A stretch of 64,000 nucleotides of DNA, from the NCBI RefSeq assembly GCF_000702205.1, contig NZ_JNKW01000010.1, positions 1 to 64,000 of the forward strand. The letters run 5' to 3'. Numbering within the stretch: the first letter of the stretch is position 1; each line of letters begins with the position of its first letter. The notes under the pieces were generated by a model. The model made no database searches. It was not told the origin of the DNA and saw nothing but the letters and a program-made list of their open reading frames with translations. The DNA comes from Lachnospira multipara LB2003. GTDB taxonomy: Bacteria; Bacillota; Clostridia; Lachnospirales; Lachnospiraceae. This document shows, in pieces, positions 18,454 to 26,100 of this stretch. The position numbers and the translations under genes are program-made.

Positions 18454-18705
18454 TTATCTCCCGTATAAAAATCTATCTTTTTTACTCATATTATTATAAT
18501 TCTGAATTTCCTTATTAATTTCAGATGCAACTGAATCGAGTATCATTTCTAAAAATCGATCAATACTTACCTTTAGTACTTTAGCTATCTTAGCAGTTGT
18601 AACCAAATAAAGAAAGAAGTTTTTTACAAAAAAATAAATGAGAAAATATGGGATAAAATATAATATAATAAAAACATATTCTAATAGCGTACGTGTTGGA
18701 AACAT
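18454..18705 (-). CDS. Small membrane protein, unknown
   Basis: An 83-residue frame with two hydrophobic segments (about 8-28 and 27-40) and a polar C-terminal tail. Its stop is 1 nt before the sce7726 gene, whose RBS lies within its last codons, which favours a real coupled gene. The start is uncertain because no good RBS precedes ATG 18705. I do not recognise the family. Confidence 0.5.
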   Translation of the reverse strand: MFPTRTLLEYVFIILYFIPYFLIYFFVKNFFLYLVTTAKIAKVLKVSIDRFLEMILDSVASEINKEIQNYNNMSKKDRFLYGR

Positions 18706-18797
18706 TCCAGACCATTATAATAAAAAGAAACGACAAAAAAATATCAACCATATTCCCTAATTCAAATCAAACAAGTATTTTAAGGAGGAAAAAATAA

Positions 18798-19121
18798 ATG
18801 AATATAACAAAACTAAAAGAAACTATAGAGAGAAGAAACAAATTAGATATTAATGATGATTATGCTCTTGAAGAATGCTGGAATATTTTCACTAACATTC
18901 TTACTAACAACATTGATGAAACTATAGATTTTCTAAAGACTTGTACTGAGGACGAATTCTATGGTGTGGCTGAGGTATTCCCAGAAATCATTTCTAAAAC
19001 TCAAAGTCATGAAATCTACAATACAATGATTGCTAGAAACGAATCACTAGAAAACCAAGAATATAAAGAAAGTAATCAAACAGATTTACAATTTGCAAAG
19101 GAAGCCTTCATAAATCAGTAA
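18798..19121 (+). CDS. Small acidic protein, unknown
   Basis: A 107-residue acidic, probably helical cytoplasmic protein with an excellent RBS (AAGGAGG, 9 nt before the ATG). Divergent from the small membrane gene. It ends just before the right end of the IS605-type element. No family recognised. Confidence 0.7.
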   Translation: MNITKLKETIERRNKLDINDDYALEECWNIFTNILTNNIDETIDFLKTCTEDEFYGVAEVFPEIISKTQSHEIYNTMIARNESLENQEYKESNQTDLQFAKEAFINQ

Positions 19122-19164
19122 TAATAAAAAATTATCTTTTACCAAACTAAATTATATTCGTTAC

Positions 19165-19325
19165 TTTGTGAACTACTTCGACTTAATGCTACGCATTTGA
19201 AGTCGGAGCTTCCTGCTTCAACCACTACTGCATCGGTTACGATGATACGCAACTCAATGTCTTACACAATGTCCACAGGCGTATAAGTTAGGGCTATTCC
19301 ATCCCTACTGTAATATTTGATTTTA
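19165..19325 (-). ncRNA. Probable omega-RNA (reRNA) of TnpB
   Basis: The ~150 nt between the tnpB stop and the right-end hairpin hold no gene but have several potential stems, including one at 19177-19207 with CGACTT arms. In IS605 elements this region yields the TnpB guide scaffold, with the guide taken from flanking DNA just beyond the right end. Boundaries are approximate. Confidence 0.5.
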
Positions 19326-20468
19326 AGCTACTGCAAAAGATTCGTTTAGTATACGTAATCCCTCACGTAAGATATTAATAGCAGCGTTCTGGTCACGGCT
19401 TATTGTAAGACCGCAATCACATTTCATTGTACGAATTGTAAGATTTTTCATCTCAGGATGTATCTTTCCACAACAATGACATATCTGTGATGATTGAAAC
19501 CACTTATCTACTTTTACAAGATATTTGTTTCTTTCTAATAATTTATATTCAAGCATTGACAGAAACATACCGTATCCATTATCAAGAGTAGCTTTGCCAT
19601 TACCAAAACCTTTATTTGACATAGATTTCATGTTCAAAGATTCTACGCATACAACATCGTACTGATTGGCTATCTCAGTAGATATTTTATGTAGATTATC
19701 TAATCTCTGATTAGCGATATGTCTATGTATTTTGTTTACTTTACGGAGTTGCTTTAGGTAATTATTGGATTTGATTTCATGCTTTTTAGAGCCTTGCATA
19801 CGTGACAGCCTACGTTGTGATTTAGCAAGCTTATCATGGCTTTCACGATAGTATTTGTGATTTGTACCAACGTTACCATTATTATCTACATACAAACCGT
19901 CAGAAGCATAATCTAGACCAATACAGTTATTCGTGTCTGCTACATAGGTATTTATACTATCTGCAATCTCAAACAATACGGAAATATAGAACTTTCCATC
20001 AGATTCCTGTGATACAGTAGCTGATTTGACTATCCAGCTATCATTAGGCTTACGATGGATAACTGTCTTCACATGACCGATTTTAGGGAGTCTAATGCTG
20101 TTATCAGTAATGGCAACAGTACCATGCTGATTGTTTGTAGTATATGACTTACGGCTGCGTTTTGCAGATTTGAATTTAGGAAATCCGTTGTTTTTCTTAC
20201 GGGATTTGCTAAAGCGGTTCTTGAAAGCGCTTTGTAGGTTTAGTTGTACATTCGCTAAAGCAAGACTGTCTACTTCCTTGAGATATAGATAATCCTTTTT
20301 GTATTTGGCAGGTGTTACAGTAACAAACTTACCTGTAGACTTGTAGCTCTCAATTTTATCGGAAAGCATGAGATTATAGACCTTGCGGCAACAGCCGAAG
20401 GTCTTGGCAAACATAACACTTTGTTCAGTTGTAGGATATACTCTGTACTTAATTGCCTTATTTGCCAT
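19323..20468 (-). CDS. tnpB: TnpB (OrfB) RNA-guided nuclease of IS605 family
   Basis: A full-length 381-residue TnpB. The RuvC-like residues are visible: Asp in GLDYASDG (about 186), Glu in VCVESLNMK (about 272) and Asp in ISRDQNAAINIL (about 359). The zinc finger CHCCGKIHPEMK...MKCDCG is intact, and the N-terminus KAIKYRVYPTTEQ is standard. TnpB is an ancestor of Cas12 that uses an omega-RNA to cut DNA and retain the element. It overlaps the tnpA remnant by 11 nt, the usual tnpA-tnpB arrangement. Confidence 0.93.
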   Translation of the reverse strand: MANKAIKYRVYPTTEQSVMFAKTFGCCRKVYNLMLSDKIESYKSTGKFVTVTPAKYKKDYLYLKEVDSLALANVQLNLQSAFKNRFSKSRKKNNGFPKFKSAKRSRKSYTTNNQHGTVAITDNSIRLPKIGHVKTVIHRKPNDSWIVKSATVSQESDGKFYISVLFEIADSINTYVADTNNCIGLDYASDGLYVDNNGNVGTNHKYYRESHDKLAKSQRRLSRMQGSKKHEIKSNNYLKQLRKVNKIHRHIANQRLDNLHKISTEIANQYDVVCVESLNMKSMSNKGFGNGKATLDNGYGMFLSMLEYKLLERNKYLVKVDKWFQSSQICHCCGKIHPEMKNLTIRTMKCDCGLTISRDQNAAINILREGLRILNESFAVA

Positions 20469-20550
20469 CTTTCTTTCCTTGTGATTGAATATATTGTTTA
20501 ATAATATCTACCGTAACACCGCCTAAGTAATACGACAGATTTATACTTAT
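20458..20550 (-). pseudogene. tnpA: tnpA C-terminal remnant
   Basis: In the minus frame ending with TAA at 20458-20460 the sequence reads about 28 codons, including SYYLGGVTVDIIKQYIQSQ, which matches the C-terminus of Y1 transposase TnpA. The catalytic HUH and Tyr parts are missing. Only about 90 nt lie between this remnant and the left end, so most of tnpA was deleted. Confidence 0.75.
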
Positions 20551-20641
20551 ATTATACAATCAAATTGCAAAGCAGTCAAACAAATGTTCTCATAGCAATT
20601 ATATATAACAATAAATGCCTTGTTATTCGCAATTCATCCCG

Positions 20642-20657
20642 CCACCTATAGAGGTGG
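20642..20657. repeat. Left-end hairpin of the tnpB element
   Basis: CCACCT pairs with AGGTGG around a 4-nt loop, followed on the plus strand by GGTGATTTCT. The same GGTKGGKGATTTCT pattern recurs at 21071-21083. Confidence 0.65.
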
Positions 20658-20682
20658 GTGATTTCTTGCTCGCGGCGTGTTA

Positions 20683-20717
20683 AAGAACGCAGTGACACAA
20701 CGTGCCACTGCGTTCTT
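20683..20717. repeat. 12-bp-arm palindrome
   Basis: AAGAACGCAGTG (20683-20694) and CACTGCGTTCTT (20706-20717) form a perfect stem with an 11-nt loop beside the left end of the IS605 element. It could act as a terminator or be part of a mobile palindrome. Confidence 0.7.
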
Positions 20718-20746
20718 ATTAATCAATAATACATTTTTTAATTTGT

Positions 20747-20905
20747 CAAGACTCGCTCGCGAGTCTTGCGCGCCGGATTCGGGTCTGCTTCAGATGTAGC
20801 AAACACTCCGTGTTTGCTACTTAGCGTCAGCCTAATTTTGCGAAGCAAAATTCTAATAGCTGATGTTCCTACTACAGACAAATTCCTGTCCGAATCCGTG
20901 CGCAT
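20747..20905. repeat. Multi-branched palindromic block
   Basis: This non-coding, locally GC-rich block has nested perfect stems: a 9-bp hairpin CAAGACTCG/CGAGTCTTG (20747-20768); an outer stem CGGATTCGG (20774-20782) with CCGAATCCG (20890-20898); and inside it an 11-bp hairpin (20796-20820) and an 8-bp hairpin AATTTTGC/GCAAAATT (20834-20852). The pairing predicts a closed multi-way junction if transcribed. No protein frame fits it. Confidence 0.65.
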
Positions 20906-20909
20906 CCTC

Positions 20910-21093
20910 GCGGAGCGCTTAACTCAGTCGGAGCTTGTACCCCGACTGAATATAGTTTGTCATAACCCCCATCTACGCTATTACTGTAGCAATCATATAA
21001 TGATTGCTATGTAGGAGCCGCCCATAGCCGCCAGGCTATTCTCATGGCGGACTCTTCCCCAACGCTTAGAGGTTGGGGATTTCTCCGACTGAG
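20910..21093 (-). mobile_element. Mini IS605 derivative (PATE-like), no gene
   Basis: The left end resembles that of the full element: hairpin CCCCAAC/GTTGGGG (21057-21078) followed by GATTTCT, with TTTAA just outside (complement 21094-21098). The right end has hairpin CAGTCGG/CCGACTG and shares AGTCGGAGCTT with the tnpB element's right end. The interior (~150 bp) has stems but no gene. Both ends have the same orientation as the neighbouring element, as expected for a palindrome-associated non-autonomous derivative. Confidence 0.6.
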
Positions 21094-22823
21094 TTAAATT
21101 GCATATCATAAAGCCCACGATAAATACCATTTTTCTCCATAAGCTCATCGTGACTTCCTTCTTCCTCTATGCCATTATCGGTAAGAACTAGGATTTTTTG
21201 GGCATTTCTAATAGTTGAGAGTCTGTGAGCAATTACAATAGTAGTTCTGTTAGCTGCAAGGGATTCAAGACTATCTTGAACTACTTTTTCTGACTCATTA
21301 TCTAGAGCGGAAGTTGCTTCATCAAAGATAAGTATTGCAGGATTCTTTAAAAAGACTCTTGCAATTGAAATTCTCTGCTTTTGTCCACCAGATAACTTAA
21401 CTCCTCTTTGGCCAATATCCGTATCATAACCATCTGGCATAGCCATAATAAATTCATGTGCATTGGCATTTTTAGCAGCCTCAATAACTTCCTCTCTTGT
21501 GGCATCTGGGCGACCATAAAGAATATTTTCATAAATAGTACCTGAGAATAAATATACATCTTGTTGTACAATACCAATGTTACTTCTAAGGCTCTTTAGA
21601 GTTACATCTCTTACATCTTTGCCATCAATCTTAATAGATCCAGAAGTTACATCATAAAATCTAGGAATTAAAGAGCAAAGGGTTGTCTTACCTGCACCAG
21701 AAGAACCTACTAGAGCATAATAAGCACCTGCTGGCACCTTTAAATCCACCTTTGATAAAACCTCTTCTGTGGCATCTTCATATTTAAATGAAACATCCTT
21801 AAACTCTATCTCGCCATTTTTAACTACAAGCGGCTTAGCCCCCTTCTTATCAGTAATATCAGGGACAATATCCATAATTTCTCTAAATCTTTCAAAACCT
21901 GTATAACCATTCTGGAACTGCTCTGTAAAGTTAATTAATGTATTAATAGGCTCTGTAAGAACACTAATATAAAGCATAAATGTTACTAAATCTGTAGCTG
22001 TAACACTTTTATTAGCTATAAGAATAATTCCAGAAACAATTACTAATACCTGTACAATTGTTGTAAAAGTACCAACTCCTGCTTGGAAAACTCCCATATA
22101 GAAATAGCTATTTTTCTTAGCATTTAAAAATCCAAGATTTCCTATTTTAAATTTTTCATTCTCAATTTCCTCATTGGCAAAGGATTTTACCACACGAATT
22201 CCTGATAGATTATCTTCAATCTGACCATTAATTTCAGCTATCTTGGCACGATTATTCTTAAATGCACCTCTCATTTTCTTATTAAGTATATAAGAGAAAA
22301 TAAACATAAATGGTAATACCACAATGGCACATATAGCAAGCTTCCAATTAATTGATACAAGAATAGCAATAGCACCAACAATCTTAATTACAGATAGAAT
22401 AATATTTTCTGGACCATGGTGCATTAACTCTGTAATATCAAATAAGTCATTAGTGATTCTTGACATTAAAGCACCAACCTTTTGGTTATCATAAAAGCTA
22501 AAGGATAGCTTCTGTAAATGATCAAAAATCTCTGCTCTCATATCATATTCGATCTTAGTTCCCATGACATGGCCGATGTTTGAAATATAAAATTTACAGC
22601 CAAAATCTACTATAATCATAAAGATAAGCCCTAGAGCAATCCATTTTCCTCTTGATATGATAAACTCTGGACTCTCATAAATTAGATTAGCTGTTACATA
22701 ACGTACTATAAGTGGAATTATAAGTACAATTGCTGCAGAAAGAGCAGCAAAGAATAAATCCAACCAAAAAACCAACTTATACTTGCTGTAGTAACTAATC
22801 ATTGTTTTTAGATTCTTTTTCAT
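21066..22823 (-). CDS. ABC exporter, fused permease-ATPase (MsbA/LmrA type)
   Basis: A 585-residue half-transporter that would dimerise. It has six N-terminal membrane helices, then an ATPase domain with Walker A GSSGAGKTTL, signature LSGGQKQR, Walker B ILIFDEATS and the H-loop IAHRLST. The substrate is unknown. I chose ATG 22823 (AAGGA 6 nt upstream) over the in-frame ATG six codons earlier. Its last ~9 codons (SVGEIPNL plus stop) read into the left end of the mini IS605 element, so the insertion replaced the native tail. It lies downstream of the lipoprotein terminator. Confidence 0.92.
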   Translation of the reverse strand: MKKNLKTMISYYSKYKLVFWLDLFFAALSAAIVLIIPLIVRYVTANLIYESPEFIISRGKWIALGLIFMIIVDFGCKFYISNIGHVMGTKIEYDMRAEIFDHLQKLSFSFYDNQKVGALMSRITNDLFDITELMHHGPENIILSVIKIVGAIAILVSINWKLAICAIVVLPFMFIFSYILNKKMRGAFKNNRAKIAEINGQIEDNLSGIRVVKSFANEEIENEKFKIGNLGFLNAKKNSYFYMGVFQAGVGTFTTIVQVLVIVSGIILIANKSVTATDLVTFMLYISVLTEPINTLINFTEQFQNGYTGFERFREIMDIVPDITDKKGAKPLVVKNGEIEFKDVSFKYEDATEEVLSKVDLKVPAGAYYALVGSSGAGKTTLCSLIPRFYDVTSGSIKIDGKDVRDVTLKSLRSNIGIVQQDVYLFSGTIYENILYGRPDATREEVIEAAKNANAHEFIMAMPDGYDTDIGQRGVKLSGGQKQRISIARVFLKNPAILIFDEATSALDNESEKVVQDSLESLAANRTTIVIAHRLSTIRNAQKILVLTDNGIEEEGSHDELMEKNGIYRGLYDMQFNSVGEIPNL

Positions 22824-22854
22824 AACTTTTCCTTTTTTCATTCTTAATAGATAT

Positions 22855-22890
22855 TAAAAATAACAAGCACAACAAAATGTTGCGCTTGTT
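22855..22890 (-). terminator. Terminator after lipoprotein gene
   Basis: On the minus strand AACAAGCGCAACA pairs with TGTTGTGCTTGTT (13 bp, one G-U) with a TTT loop, followed by ATTTTT. It probably marks the end of the long T7SS-linked array. Confidence 0.88.
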
Positions 22891-22909
22891 ATAATCATTA
22901 TTTTAAATC

Positions 22910-23368
22910 TTATTTTACAAATTCAATTTCTAATCTACTAAAAACTTCCTTAGCAGATTCCTCAGATACGATATTACCTAATAAAATCGCTGTGTTAGCA
23001 TCCTTAATCTGAATTGCATAATTATATTCTTCATCGTTATAATTCCACATCACATAAGTAAGATTATCCTTAGTTCCTTCTTCAATTATTGTACTATTTA
23101 GATCTGACTTAGCTGCCTTAACATATTCATCATAATATTCTGGGTAAATAAATGTAGCTGTGCTTAATGTGTCTGAATCCTTCTTTATTTCAAAAGGAAC
23201 GCTTGAAGTTAACTTATAACCATCATTAGTCTTTAACTTTACTTTAACCTGATCTCCATTGTCTACATTAAATGTATATGACATTGTTGTAGTTACATTC
23301 TTACATCCTGCCATAAATACTACTGTTACTAACATTAATGCTAGTAAAATCTTGTTTAATTTCTTCAT
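22910..23368 (-). CDS. Lipoprotein, unknown family (copy 2)
   Basis: A 152-residue protein with a lipoprotein signal peptide: MKKLNKILLALMLVTVVFMAGC, Cys 22 being the lipid attachment site. The mature part has no recognised domain. It is very similar to the next gene upstream (signal peptides almost identical, then about 70% identity), a recent tandem duplication. It would be anchored on the outer face of the membrane at the distal end of the T7SS-linked array. Confidence 0.82.
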   Translation of the reverse strand: MKKLNKILLALMLVTVVFMAGCKNVTTTMSYTFNVDNGDQVKVKLKTNDGYKLTSSVPFEIKKDSDTLSTATFIYPEYYDEYVKAAKSDLNSTIIEEGTKDNLTYVMWNYNDEEYNYAIQIKDANTAILLGNIVSEESAKEVFSRLEIEFVK

Positions 23369-23503
23369 AAATTAAATATACCTTTCTTCTTTTTTATTTT
23401 TGCAAATGATAACATTTTAACAAGCCATAATTAATCAGTCAATTTAACTCTAAATCTAACTATCTATAGTTTAATCATACATTTTGCTATTACAGTTTCT
23501 ACT

Positions 23504-23962
23504 TTATTTTAATAATTCAAAATCTAATCTATTAAGAACTTCCTTAGCTGATTCCTCAGATATTGTGTTATTTAATAATATTGCTATATTGGCATCCTTG
23601 ATCTGAATCACACAATTATATTTTGTATCATTATAATTCCACATTAAATAATTAATATTACCCCTTTTTCCTTCATCAATAACCGTACAACTTGGATCTG
23701 ACTTAGCTACCTTAACATACTCTTCATATTGGTTAGCATAAATAAATCCACCTGACGTTATAGTATCTGAATCCTTCTTTACTTCAAAAGGAACGCTTGA
23801 AGTTAACTTATAACCATCATTAGTCTTTAATTTCACCCTAATTTGATCTCCATCATCTTCAGTAAATGTATATGACATAAATGTTGTTACATTCTTACAA
23901 CCTACCATAAATACTACTGTTACTAACATTAAAGCTAGTAAAATTTTGTTTAGTTTCTTCAT
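23504..23962 (-). CDS. Lipoprotein, unknown family (copy 1)
   Basis: A 152-residue paralogue of the downstream lipoprotein with the same lipobox region (VFMVGC, Cys 22), the shared block TNDGYKLTSSVPFE and a shared SEESAKEV near the C-terminus. Differences are concentrated in residues ~28-38 and ~70-105. It follows the 210-residue membrane protein in the same direction. Function unknown; an immunity or envelope role near the T7SS cargo genes is only a guess. Confidence 0.82.
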   Translation of the reverse strand: MKKLNKILLALMLVTVVFMVGCKNVTTFMSYTFTEDDGDQIRVKLKTNDGYKLTSSVPFEVKKDSDTITSGGFIYANQYEEYVKVAKSDPSCTVIDEGKRGNINYLMWNYNDTKYNCVIQIKDANIAILLNNTISEESAKEVLNRLDFELLK

Positions 23963-24005
23963 AAATTAAATTACCTTTCTTTTTATATAAAGCATCCGCT
24001 TTCAC

Positions 24006-24638
24006 TTAGTTATATCTATGTTGATTTAAATACTCATATAATGATGGAGTATAATAATCATATAGACTTATAATATTATTATTCATTCCGTTAAATTCTA
24101 TTTCTTCATCCCTTGTGTTGTAATCTAAAACTTTTTCTTCCATACATCCTTCAATTACAATTTCTCTCTTTTTTTCATCATAATCTATGGTATATATACT
24201 TGATAAATCTATAGCTAAAAAAGCTCTTTGAGGTGTTGGATTAATGCTTAACTTTTCGTAACTATAAATTAACTTATTATCAATAACACTCATTCTCTCC
24301 TGTTTTTTTACATCTTCTGAATTAAGAGCTAAATATCCTATGATTAATTGAATTAAAAAGACTCCACCAAAGCAAAATACTCCAATGAATATTTCCCTTG
24401 ATATCACAGAAATAATATATTGCTTAAGATAAGATTTACCCATAATCAATTTTAAAAAATTATTGTCATCAAGTTTATACATAAGCCAAGAAAAAATAGG
24501 ATTAATAATTAACACTAAAGCAATGGAAATTTTTACAATTATTAAAGCTATAGCAGCTGTATGATATGAACCTTCTTTTTTATACAAATTCCTTAGATCA
24601 ATCTTGTTTTTTAATTTACGATCAATTTCAAATTCCAT
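24006..24638 (-). CDS. Membrane protein, unknown (T7SS cargo region)
   Basis: A 210-residue protein with two strong membrane segments (about 28-50 and 84-108) and a cytoplasmic C-terminal domain of ~100 residues rich in beta-type sequence (IDNKLIYSYEKL, REIVIEGCMEEKV). Its architecture resembles small membrane proteins that carry a PH-like domain. It lies between the DUF3592-like genes and the lipoproteins, so it may be an immunity or accessory protein for the candidate effector. No family assigned. Confidence 0.7.
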   Translation of the reverse strand: MEFEIDRKLKNKIDLRNLYKKEGSYHTAAIALIIVKISIALVLIINPIFSWLMYKLDDNNFLKLIMGKSYLKQYIISVISREIFIGVFCFGGVFLIQLIIGYLALNSEDVKKQERMSVIDNKLIYSYEKLSINPTPQRAFLAIDLSSIYTIDYDEKKREIVIEGCMEEKVLDYNTRDEEIEFNGMNNNIISLYDYYTPSLYEYLNQHRYN

Positions 24639-24664
24639 TTAATAACTCCCTACTAATATCTAAT

Positions 24665-24979
24665 TTAAAGCATACATAACAATAAAACTAAAGCTAAAGG
24701 GAAAAAGACCAAAATATTGATAATTATCTTTTTCTTTCCCGATTGATTAACTGGTATAAGTCCGTCATCAATAATACTAACAATCTTATCTCTCTCATTA
24801 TATGCTACATCTACAACATCACCCTCTGACAATATTTGTGAATACTCTTGATAATATATCGAAGGTAATCTTTTATGCACACCATTTTTTTCAATTCCAA
24901 CTCTATAATTAATACTTTTATTACTAAAATTTACAAGTTCAATAACTCCAACAGTATACACTTTTTCCCTTTTTCTCAT
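24665..24979 (-). CDS. DUF3592-like small membrane protein (copy 3)
   Basis: A 104-residue protein: an N-terminal beta-rich domain (KVYTVGVIELV ... INYRVGIEKNG ... LSEGDVVDVAYN ... IVSIIDDG) and one C-terminal membrane helix (about 83-103). It is a clear paralogue of the next two genes upstream. The GxI...V.Y.V......G.....G..VDV.Y pattern is like DUF3592. RBS GGTGGGAA precedes ATG 24979. Three copies next to a T7SS candidate effector suggest an immunity-type family (inference). Confidence 0.7.
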   Translation of the reverse strand: MRKREKVYTVGVIELVNFSNKSINYRVGIEKNGVHKRLPSIYYQEYSQILSEGDVVDVAYNERDKIVSIIDDGLIPVNQSGKKKIIINILVFFPLALVLLLCML

Positions 24980-25056
24980 TTCCCACCATTCCTTTCATAA
25001 ACCCGAAAAGCAGTAATTGATTTATTCTATATTTATATTATTTATCAGATACATAA

Positions 25057-25371
25057 TTATAATAAGCATGTTATAGCAACTAATAGTATAAGCAATCCCC
25101 ACAAAATATATGTTACTTTATCAACCATATAAATAGATCCACTTTTAATAAGTCCGCCATCTAAGATTCTTACAATATTAGCATTTTTATTATAAATTAC
25201 ATCTACAATTTCACCCTCTGATAATAGTTCTAAATCACCACGATAGCCATAACTTTCAGCTCTTCTATACTTTCCGTCTACTTCCACACCTACTTTATAA
25301 TTAACTTTTCTCTGACTTCCGTATATCTCTTCTATAACTCCCACTGCATATACGTCACCTTTTCCAAGCAT
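25057..25371 (-). CDS. DUF3592-like small membrane protein (copy 2)
   Basis: A ~104-residue paralogue of the neighbouring gene: DVYAVGVIEEI, VNYKVGVEVDG, LSEGEIVDVIYN and LDGGLI match position by position, then a C-terminal membrane helix. The start is ambiguous: GGAGG is 3 nt before TTG 25380 and 12 nt before ATG 25371; I give the ATG. Confidence 0.7.
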   Translation of the reverse strand: MLGKGDVYAVGVIEEIYGSQRKVNYKVGVEVDGKYRRAESYGYRGDLELLSEGEIVDVIYNKNANIVRILDGGLIKSGSIYMVDKVTYILWGLLILLVAITCLL

Positions 25372-25392
25372 CTTACACAAGTTCCTCCATTT

Positions 25393-25725
25393 CTATATAA
25401 AATGATAAATTAATCTATACATAAACCAGCAAAACATAAATATATCCAATGCTACAAAACCAGCAATATCTTTAAAATTAACTTCATCTTTTAATGGAAG
25501 TTGGTGTTCATTTAATATCTTCACATTTTTACTAATACCTGTTGGTGATTGCCAATAATCAACATCAACAATACTTCCTTCTGGAACTTCTTTTCTTTTT
25601 TTCGAATACGGTATAGATTTTGCTTGAACAATTTCTCCATTCACATTTACATCAACCACGTACCTTATATATATTCTTTCGTATATAATTTCCTTAATAG
25701 TTGCTGTTGTTTTTATAATATCCAT
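25393..25725 (-). CDS. DUF3592-like small membrane protein (copy 1)
   Basis: A 110-residue, more distant member of the three-gene family: TATIKEIIYERIYIRYVVDVNVNGE, PEGSIVDVDYW and VKILNEHQLP, then a hydrophobic C-terminal helix (about 86-108). Being first of the set and most divergent, it may be the ancestral copy. Function unknown; membrane-anchored with the soluble domain probably N-terminal. Confidence 0.7.
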   Translation of the reverse strand: MDIIKTTATIKEIIYERIYIRYVVDVNVNGEIVQAKSIPYSKKRKEVPEGSIVDVDYWQSPTGISKNVKILNEHQLPLKDEVNFKDIAGFVALDIFMFCWFMYRLIYHFI

Positions 25726-25746
25726 ATTTAACTACTCCCATTAAAA

Positions 25747-26028
25747 TTATTCATTTTTTATTTCATCAAGTATCTGTTCGGCTTTTTCTATAAATTTTAT
25801 TTGTTCTTCATCCTGATAGCCTAAAGCATATATCTGCGATATTTGATCATTGTTAAACAAAAACATATTTTCCGAATCATAATATCCTTCTGGAAAAAGA
25901 ACTCCTGTATAATCCCAAACTGCATTAGGATCATGTCCTCCTTTTTGACAAAATCCTACAATCATTAGTTTCTTTTTCATATCAGATACTAATACTACAC
26001 TTCCTATTGGTAATAATCTGTTAATCAT
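25747..26028 (-). CDS. DUF4176-domain protein (T7SS-associated)
   Basis: A 93-residue protein matching the DUF4176 pattern: LLPIGSVVLVSDMKKKLMIVGF, then DPNAVWDYTGVLFPEGY and FNNDQISQIYALGYQDEEQ. DUF4176 proteins are small cytoplasmic proteins repeatedly found in Firmicute T7SS loci beside LXG-type effectors; their function is not established. It lies 73 nt downstream of the large candidate effector, fitting an accessory or chaperone-like role. Confidence 0.82.
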   Translation of the reverse strand: MINRLLPIGSVVLVSDMKKKLMIVGFCQKGGHDPNAVWDYTGVLFPEGYYDSENMFLFNNDQISQIYALGYQDEEQIKFIEKAEQILDEIKNE

Positions 26029-26100
26029 TTTTTAATTCCTTTCTTACTAATAATCACACTTATTCTATCACACTACAACATATACATTAAAGTTGATTTT

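Larger units (their letters stand above)
19160..20679 (-). mobile_element. IS200/IS605-family element with tnpB and tnpA relic
   Basis: The element contains tnpB, a remnant of tnpA, a right-end hairpin at 19177-19207 and a left-end hairpin at 20642-20657. Reading on the minus strand, TTTAA lies immediately outside the left end (complement at 20680-20684), a plausible target/TAM. The exact right-end cut is not defined from one copy. With tnpA almost gone, the copy should be immobile on its own. Confidence 0.8.

Noticed and set aside
20766-21014. 82-codon plus-strand frame within the palindromic block
   Set aside because: It runs across several hairpins and the mini-element, has no RBS and no recognisable protein features.
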